NCBI GenBank assembly: GCA_963971575.1
Contig: OZ020616.1
Coordinates: 56,589,201-56,653,200, forward strand
Reading direction: 5' to 3'
Source of the DNA: Liopterus haemorrhoidalis
Lineage: Eukaryota; Arthropoda; Insecta; Coleoptera; Dytiscidae
DNA length: 64,000 nucleotides
Shown here: in pieces, positions 23,301 to 32,300 of the stretch
Layout: each line of letters begins with the position of its first letter
Numbering within the stretch: the first letter of the stretch is position 1
Made by a program: the position numbers and the translations under genes
The notes under the pieces: model-generated
Database searches by the model: none
Seen by the model: only the letters and a program-made list of their open reading frames with translations
What the model was told of the DNA's origin: nothing

Positions 23301-26300
23301 ATTCCTTTTATTTAAGTCTTCCTTTGTGTACCTTTTTAATCGTTTCAATTTTATTTGTTCAGGGTAAGTTATAAATAATTTTGAAATAATAGTTTTTTTA
23401 TTTTTTTCTATGTCTATATAAAGTTTTCCATTTTTAGAACAACTAAAATTTAAATTTTTTGCTTCTATTATTTCAAATTCAAATTTTTTGATATCTTTAC
23501 AACGAATTTCAAAAATTTCTGTTGTGTTTTTTAATTTACATTTATCCAACTCATTTTCGTTTATTTTTAAAAAATTATTACTTTTCATGTATGTACCAAA
23601 TATAAAAAAACGTTTTACTTGATTTGCTTTAATTTTCAAAAATTTTATATTTTTTCCTTCAATAAATATATCAGTAAAATTATTTTCTTTTCTAAATTTT
23701 TCAAATATTTTTATAAATTTTTCTGTGTTAAGTTTTTCGTAATAAGCAAAATTTTGTTTTTCTGGGTAAGTAACTAAAAACAAAACATCAATTTTTTGGT
23801 TCCCTTTTGTATATACTTTTAATTTTTTATTTTGTAAAGTTGTAAACTCAAAATCATGGGTATCAGAGATTTGAAATTTGAATTTTTTTAAGTCTTGGCA
23901 TATTATTTCAAAATTTTTAATTTTTTTTTCAAAAAGAAAATTTGGGCAGTGTGATTTTTGTTCTTTTGAATATATACAAGTACATTTATTGAGTTCTGAA
24001 ACGTAAAATGAATTTTGTTTTTTCTTTAAGTAACTCCCTTTAAGGACTATTTTTTTGATATCTTCAGCAAGAATGTTTAAATCATCAATTTTCTTGCTAT
24101 AAAATGTAATATTTTTATAATTATCTGATATATTTTGAAAAGTTTCATTAAACTCTTTAGAATTTGTTATTTTTATAAAATTTTTATTATATTTTCGTAT
24201 CATTTTGGTTCCAATTTTGGGCAAAAAATTCACTGTTAAATTAGTTTTTGTCTCCAAGTTTTTAATATTTGTATAAAATTTTAATTTGCCATTTTGTATA
24301 GTTAAATTTAAAAATTGTAACTTTTTAGGTTGAAATACAAATTTTTTAATTTGCTTACAAATTATTTCGAAATTAGAAACATGGGTTTCTGTTAATAAAT
24401 CCTCACAATTTTTAATAATTTTTCCATTACTATTATACACACAATTACATTTTTCAGTATTTAACTTTATAGCATTTTCTTTTTGCAGGTACATATAATT
24501 TTGTATGTCCTTATCATTAATTTTTATATAATCAATATTTTGACCAACGATTTTCAGGTCTAAAAAATTGTGTCCTGTTAAGTTTATTTTGGTAAAATGT
24601 GAGTATTTTTTAAGATATTTCAATAGTTGTTTTGCGGTTAAATTATAAAATTGTTTAGTTAGTTCATTATTTTTTTCCATAGTACGTCTGCTTCCTTTTG
24701 TTGCCATATGTTTAATAATTGATCTTTTATCTATGCTAGCAACATCAAGGGCCGGAAACTCAAAATTCCACCTAAAAATCCAGTATTTTAGGTCTCATTA
24801 AAATTAAAATTTTACATATGTCATTTTGAACTTTTGACTTGTGCTATCTCGCTGATTTAAAAGGATCTAGATTTTTAAATGTAGTAACTTTTAACTATAA
24901 AATCGGGTTTTTGCCCATTTTATAAATCATACTTATATTACATATTCTAGGTTAAGTTGATCCAAGTACTTCCGAGGAAATTTAAAAATTATAAATTTTA
25001 TAATGCATTATTTATCAAGTAGCCATGTTTTTATAAACAAATATACATGAAAGATTAGTAATCTAAATAATAAATTCAACTTATTATAAATATTGGTTAT
25101 TCCAAACGTTTAGGCGGAACTAAATGGAAATTTCGTTCTTTTAGGTTGTCACGAGAAGGGATCTTGCTTGGATTATTTAATTTTGGACGTTGGTATGTGA
25201 AAATTTTAAATTCCAACAGTAAAACTGTAGAAATGTCATTTATTAAAAATTTGAATACATTTTCACATGTTTTAAAGACAAAAAAAAATAAATAAATGGG
25301 AAGTTTTTATTAAATATGACAAAAAATTAAAATGCAATGAAAAGGACATTTTATAATGACAATCAATTTAAACTATGGTCTATTTCAAAGTAGAAAAATG
25401 TGTGTAAAAAGATAGGAGCTGTTTGTCCTTGCTTCGGATTGGTTTAGAACGTCATCCTTATTACACTGTTAAAATATTGTTTTTAGTTCAAGTTGACAGA
25501 TGTTCAGTGTCATACATTGGAAATATACATTCTGTTCCAAACGCTTAAGCGGAACTAGATTTTGCAATCTAGTTACTTTCATCGTTTAAATCGTGCCTTT
25601 CGGCCGTTTTGTTTAAGCTTTGTAAATCATACTTACAACAAAAAAATTTTGGTTAAGGTTAATGTCATTTTAAAATGTCATTTTCTTTATATTTTGATTT
25701 TTTGTGTCATTCTTAATACAAATTTCCCATTTATTTATTTTTTTGTCATTAAAATATCTAAAAAATATATTTAATTTTGACATATGTCATTCGTTTCCAT
25801 GGTTTCATTGTTGGAATTTTAAATTTTGACATTCCAACGTGAAAAATGAAATAACCCAAGCAAGGTCCCTTCTCGTGACAACCTAAAAGAACTAAATTCC
25901 CATTTAGTTCCGCCTAACCGATTGGAACAGACTGTAGTACATAATTTGTAAATTAATATTTTTTTAACTTTTTTAAATTTCCCATTAAACTGAATTTATG
26001 TCGTAAAAATAACGTAAGTGTATTATCTGCCTTGTTTATTTCAATATCTTATTATCTTTTTTAAATTAAAAAAAAAAACACTTGCTAACCCAGTTACTAC
26101 GCCCATGCCGTAGTTGTAACATGTTTTAAATTTTCCGCTATACTGTATTTATCTAGTGTAAATCGTACTCGGTTCGCAGCGCTATCTACTTTTTTTTTAA
26201 TTTGAAATAGACCATAGATTACTCTTCCATGTTTATTTGTTTATAAAGTATGGCTACTTAATAAAGAATGTTTTATAAATTTCCTCGGAAGTAGTTTACT

Positions 26301-29300
26301 TACCAACATGTAGAATTTTAAATTCTAAATAATTTCCAACAATATTTGTTATATATTTTTTACTGTTAAGTCAAAAATAAGGGAGATAATTAAATTTTAA
26401 CCTCAAAAGTTTTCCCGCCATAACTCTTTAAATATTTATCCAATCAAAAAATTGTATTTGGATAAAAGATTTGTCTTCTAATTTCCAACAATATTTGTTA
26501 TACATTTTTTACTGTTAAGTAAAAATAAGGGAGATTATTAAATTTTAACCTCAAAACTTTTCCCGCCATAACTCTTTAAATATTTTTCCAATCAAAAAAT
26601 TGTATTTGGAAAAAAGATTTGTCTTCTAATTTCCAACAATATTTGCAACAATATTTGCAACACTTTTTCTCTAAAATAATTAGGAAAACAGGAAATAGCA
26701 TATTTATTATTTTACATGTTAACGCCTCGAGGTGGAGTTGGGCAATATATCCTGTTCAAAATGCAGAAATAGTAATAAAATCACGTGAAAGCTTGAAGTC
26801 GCTACCCTATTGGCTGTTGCATAAATTTAACTGCTCAACAACCAACGAACGACGAGAGTTCGACAATATTATCAAATGAACATTGCATGATTACTGCTTC
26901 TTGATTCTGAACAGAGTATAGAACACAGTAGTTTGACTTAGTTGTGTCCTTGAAACGTCTACATTGATCCTGCGATAATTATTGCTTATGTTTTTGTTGA
27001 TGTAGTCACATTATAACGTCTCAAGAGATAGCAGTGGTCATAAGTTCCCTCAAAGAGTTCTAAAATATTGTTTCTATAAATATGAATTGTTGAACATACC
27101 TTGCAACACAAATGTAATCTATATTTGGATTATATATCGTCATTGAAACTAGAATACTTCGCGTAGCAATATCAACCCAATTACGATCTTTTAATCTTTG
27201 AATTATCTGTTTGTTTTCTTTTCTTTCCAATGTTAAACTTTGGATAACACCACCTCCATCATAGTTTTCAATTTGTCCTTTAAAAGTAATACCTTCTATG
27301 TTACTAGCAGACTTATATGCACCCGAACTAAAAAGAATTTGATTATATAACCAAACATACATAAGTGTAATGCGTGAAGCATAAAATCAAGCGTATGAAA
27401 TTTTATAACTTACTGTCGAGAATGGTCTTCATTGGAGTAGGAATAAGTTGCATAACAATTTGAAAATACGTAGGATATAGGTTTAGGAAGCCAACAGGTA
27501 TTTGGTTTAACTCGCAACTAAAACAGAATTTTTATTCTTTAAAATTTTGTATAAATTCCAATATAAGCAGAGATGGGCGTCTACGCGTAAACTTGAATTT
27601 TTTACGTCTACGTGTAAATTTACCGTAGACAGCGTAGAGAAGTGTGGACTGTGTAGACACGTAGAATCTAGCGTAGAATAATGAAAAATGAGGTTATGTA
27701 ACGTTTAAAAAAATAAAATACCGCCAGTTTTAAGCAGAAGAGGCAGTAAAGAACTCAAATTTAATATTTTTGACAGCTTTCTGATTAAAACAACTACAAA
27801 CTTTTAATTTTACTTTTACTTTAGTAGTTCATACAGACAGAAACCAAGTAATTTATATTGTCCTTAACATACGATTTGTGAGATAACATTTTTAGAAACA
27901 ATATATGTAATTAGAACTACATAAAATTGAAATAAACATTAACATTTAAACTATTACCATTCTATTATTTCAAATATTACATTTAAACGTACTGCGCATG
28001 TACAGTTTACATTCTACATTCGACACGTAAACAAAGGCATATTCTACTTGACATGTTTACGCGTAAAATCTACATTAGTCTACATTATGTATTCTACGCG
28101 CCCATCACTGAATATAAGCTGTTCACTTTTGTAAGAACAAACTAAGAGGGAATTTTGTTTTCAATAGTTTGCACCTTTGAAGTTGTAAGTCATGTTGGTA
28201 TAAAAAATACCACTTTTGACATATGTCATAATGAAAAATCATATTTTAATTATAATGATCATAACCTTATCAACCTAAAGTCGGTTTTACAGCGTAAGGA
28301 ATATTTTTAATTGACACTTAAAGTCAGTAACACACCATAAAAGTAACCAAAATAACCAGATCTATGGTCTATTTCAAAGTAGAAAAAAGTAGATAGCGCT
28401 GCGAACCGAGTACGATTTACACTGATCAAATACAGTATAGCGGGAAATTTAAAATAAGTTACAACTAGGGCATGGGCGTAGCAACTGGGTTAGCAAGTGA
28501 TTTTTTTTTTAATATAAAAAAGGTTAATAAGATATTGAAATAAACAAGGCAGATAATACACGTACGTTATTTATACGACATAAATTCAGTTTAATGGAAA
28601 ATTTGAAAAAGTTAAAAAAATATTAATTTTAAAAATTATGTACTAGACATAAAAAGAGAGATTTGGCTAAAAGAGTTTAAACAAAGTAATAAAACAAACA
28701 ATATTTCTTCAGAGCTAAAGTTTCTTATTTAGATAATTATTGTAAATAAAAATTAAAAATATATGTATATATGAAGATCTAAAAATTATATCAATAACTT
28801 CTTCTTTGGGCACAATCAACTGGGCTGTCTTTTGGCCTCACATTAGTCCTCTTTCTTGATCTGTTAATTGTCAAGTGTCAAAAAATATTTATATGTCAGT
28901 AACCTAAAAAATATATAACTGCGTAAAAACAAATTACATGGAGAATTTTCTTTATAAAATCTACGCCAAGAATATAAATAAAAGTCTAAATATGTAAATA
29001 ATAACAAAATATATGAGAAAAATTAAATAATATAAATAATATATATTTCCAATGTACGACACTGAACATCTGTCAACTTGGACTAAAAACAATATTTTTA
29101 CAGTGTAATAGGGATGACAATCTAAACCAATCCGAAGCAAGGACAAACAGCTTCTATCTTCTTACACACATTTTTCTACTTTGAAATAGACCATAGTGTG
29201 TTCTTACAAAAGTGAATTGCTTATATAGGGTAACCAATTTTTTGAAGTACCAACCCGGGACAGAAAAAAAGGAGAAAAATTTAGTTTGTTTAAATTTTTT

Positions 29301-32300
29301 TTACATATTACTACTTGCCGCTCTTAATAAATCATTTTTTTCTTTTATAAAATTGTAAAACTCAATGCAATCAATTTTAAAATTAACTTTTACTTGCAGT
29401 TCGGCCTTTATTAAATCAGTATTGCAACGGTTTCTGGTGTCCAATAAGTCCAATCAGAAGACATCCAACTGAAGATCCGCTCAACAAATACGTTTGAGCA
29501 TGGGATAAAGTCCGTTTACCATAATTATGAAATGACGTCACAGTTTAAAAACTCACCTTGTTGCCAATTCGTAAACTGTCAAAAAAAGTTAGGTTAGGTT
29601 AAAAAGAGATGAAAATTACATATTTTGTGTCTCTTTCTATCCCATAGAAATTGAAGTGAGCTCGAAACAATAATGGTTGTGGCCTTAACAACGATTGAAC
29701 AATCCAATTTCAAACTGGCAACATTGAACAAATGTACCAACATAAAATTAATAAATAAACTAACTGAGTTATGGATTGATATTGATTAAAACATATCATA
29801 ACGTTGGTACTTAAATTAACCAAGTGTGACGTCATCTCATAGTTATCGTAAACCGACTTTATTAAAAATTTTGCCAACTAGTAGCAAAAGGTTCTTATAA
29901 CTGTAGGAATTAGCTTCAAAAATATCGGTCCACATTTTGTCTACAGGCTTATTTTTGTAAGACAGCTGTTTTTCATATGTTAAATTTGTTTTAAAGAAAA
30001 TGGCCTTATTGCATGTAAGTAATTTGAATTGGAAAAATCAAAATTTGATTCTAAATAGTTAAGAGTTTTGGTAAAAACATTAATAAAATCTTGTGTTATT
30101 TTTTTAGATTCTGCTGGCAGCATTTTGCTGAGTTCTGTAGCAGTTTTTTCTCCAAAAAGGAGTCTTTTTTTTGTAAATTTTTAAGGGAGGCCTATATTCA
30201 GCAATTGATTCGGACGGCTGAAGAATGATGATAGCTAGCTGATACAAAGGAGATAAATTCTCTATTACTAAACCTCCGGCACTACATAATGTATTATATT
30301 TACTTGTTTCAAACGTGGTACTCCAAGGATTTTATTTTGTATTTCTGAAATATTACTTGCTGGATTTGAAGTAATCGAAAATGTATCTGTATATGGTGAT
30401 TCTGCTTGTTTATACCAATATTCCCAATAAATACTATCAAAAAATATTGAATCTATAAACTTAATATATTGTTAGATTTATTATTATTTTTTTCAACCAA
30501 AAACTTACTTGCCAGAATTGATCTGTTTGGAACATCCTGTAAAAATCTGACGTTAAATCATAATCTAAATTTGATTGAACAGTGTCAAATTGTAATTTGA
30601 TTACATCCGTAAACCAATAATTTGGTTTACATGTATGTACACATACTATAAAAAGAAAAATGTTAGTATGTTAAGCAGCTTTACTTGCAGACATTGAATG
30701 AAAAGACTAAAGAGTATTATATGCTATACCAAGATGGTCTTTCAAAATGGTGAACAATTGTTTCCGGCTGTACAATGGCGTAGGGTCCAATATAGTCCAA
30801 CAAAGGGGAAACTTCCTAAGCGTCCTGACATCTGGTGGCAATTTGCGGAAGATACGAAAGTGACATTGTTTTGTTTTGTTCAATGGAGAAATACGTGTTT
30901 TTTTTTTTTGTTGTTTGTGTTTTATTGTTTTATGTTGTGTGCCGCAATGTAAATCGTGAATAAGGAAGAATCCTTCTTAAACATTCCATAATTTACCTAA
31001 ATCGAAAAAAATATCAATTGAAACGACGTTTAGAGGCAGAGAGAAGGTGGATCGTAGGTTTTTATGGACCCAAAAACAAAAAATGGGCAAAAATCCAAGC
31101 CCATACATGAATGTTTGCTCGTTGCATTTTGGTGAAAGTTTTACGTCCAAGAAAAGACTGAAAAAAAGCATTTTCCCACCCAAAATTTGCCTAAATCATC
31201 AGTTGATATATTAAAAGGCCCTTCTACTTTTTCAGACAGAGATATTAAATTTTACTAATATATTTATCATATTTTTGTTGTTATTATATTGACAGACAGT
31301 CAAAAAGAATTAAAAATACAATGAAAAACTAAAAATTTCCTTGAAATTTCTTAAAATAGTGTTTTATTACATATCTTGTAAAACGTAGATTGCCTTTAAA
31401 TTAAAAAAAGCTCAGAAAACAGGAAAAATACAACTCGTGTTCATTTTCACAATGTAAACAAATACACGAGTAACAGTTAAATGTCACTTTCAAGTGTTCC
31501 AGTTTTGTCGCATATGGCGCTGCGATCTTAAAAAGTTTCCCCTATAGCTGACCATTTTGACAAGATACCAAATTTCAGGTTAAATGCTTAATTTTATATT
31601 AAATTATAAATGAACTAAAAACTATTTTAGTCTTGTCTTTTATTTATGATTTATTATGAATATACTTTAAATTATTAAAATAAATGTTAATCACTTTTTA
31701 ATACGAAAACAACAAAATATTGGCAACCATTCTGGTTGTTGGAATGGCAATTTCCGTAAAAATTTGTATGTAAAAATTCATATTGAGAACTGACAATAAC
31801 TGAAGTGACGCCTAGCGAAATATTTTGGAACTTAACGGAATAGGATTTTGTTGGATGTAACTTATTTAATTGCATTGTTTGTATATGTTAAAGTGAAGAA
31901 AACTTTAATAAAATGTCTTTAAAATCGCAACAGAAAATTAACTGCAATGTGAATTGTTGTGTATCAAATAGCAAATGTCAAAAATATCCTATTCCAATCG
32001 CCATTTTGTAAGCGACAACAGCGCCTCTATAGGTAATGTTTATTCTCAATAGCTTCCTTCTTTTAGTCTTTTTATTCATTGCTTGCGGACACTTTTGGAT
32101 GAGTGACTGAGATACCTACCCATTGTCAACATAACCAAAAAGATGGCGTAGAATATAAAAGATTTACAGGTATGTTCGCATTTTTTAATTCTATGAATAT
32201 CAGGAAATATATCTGAAAATATATGGGTTATTGGTTAAGATTAAATTAAGAATTTAAGTGAAGTGTGAATGTTCATACATTTCAGGGCTTTGTAGGTATT

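Noticed and set aside
21921..24707. 928-codon frame as an independent single-exon gene starting at the ATG at 24707
   Set aside because: The frame continues upstream to a splice acceptor at 24772 and joins in phase to polycystin exon 6 (VA|R WNFEFPA). Its C-terminus is S2, followed by a GTAAGT donor and an S3 exon. The apparent end SISKT is read-through into the intron.
31912..31990. Possible fourth THAP start (ATG frame with NCCVSNSKC)
   Set aside because: Only the first Cys pair is suggestive. There is no downstream CxxH partner in frame, so it is too weak to call.
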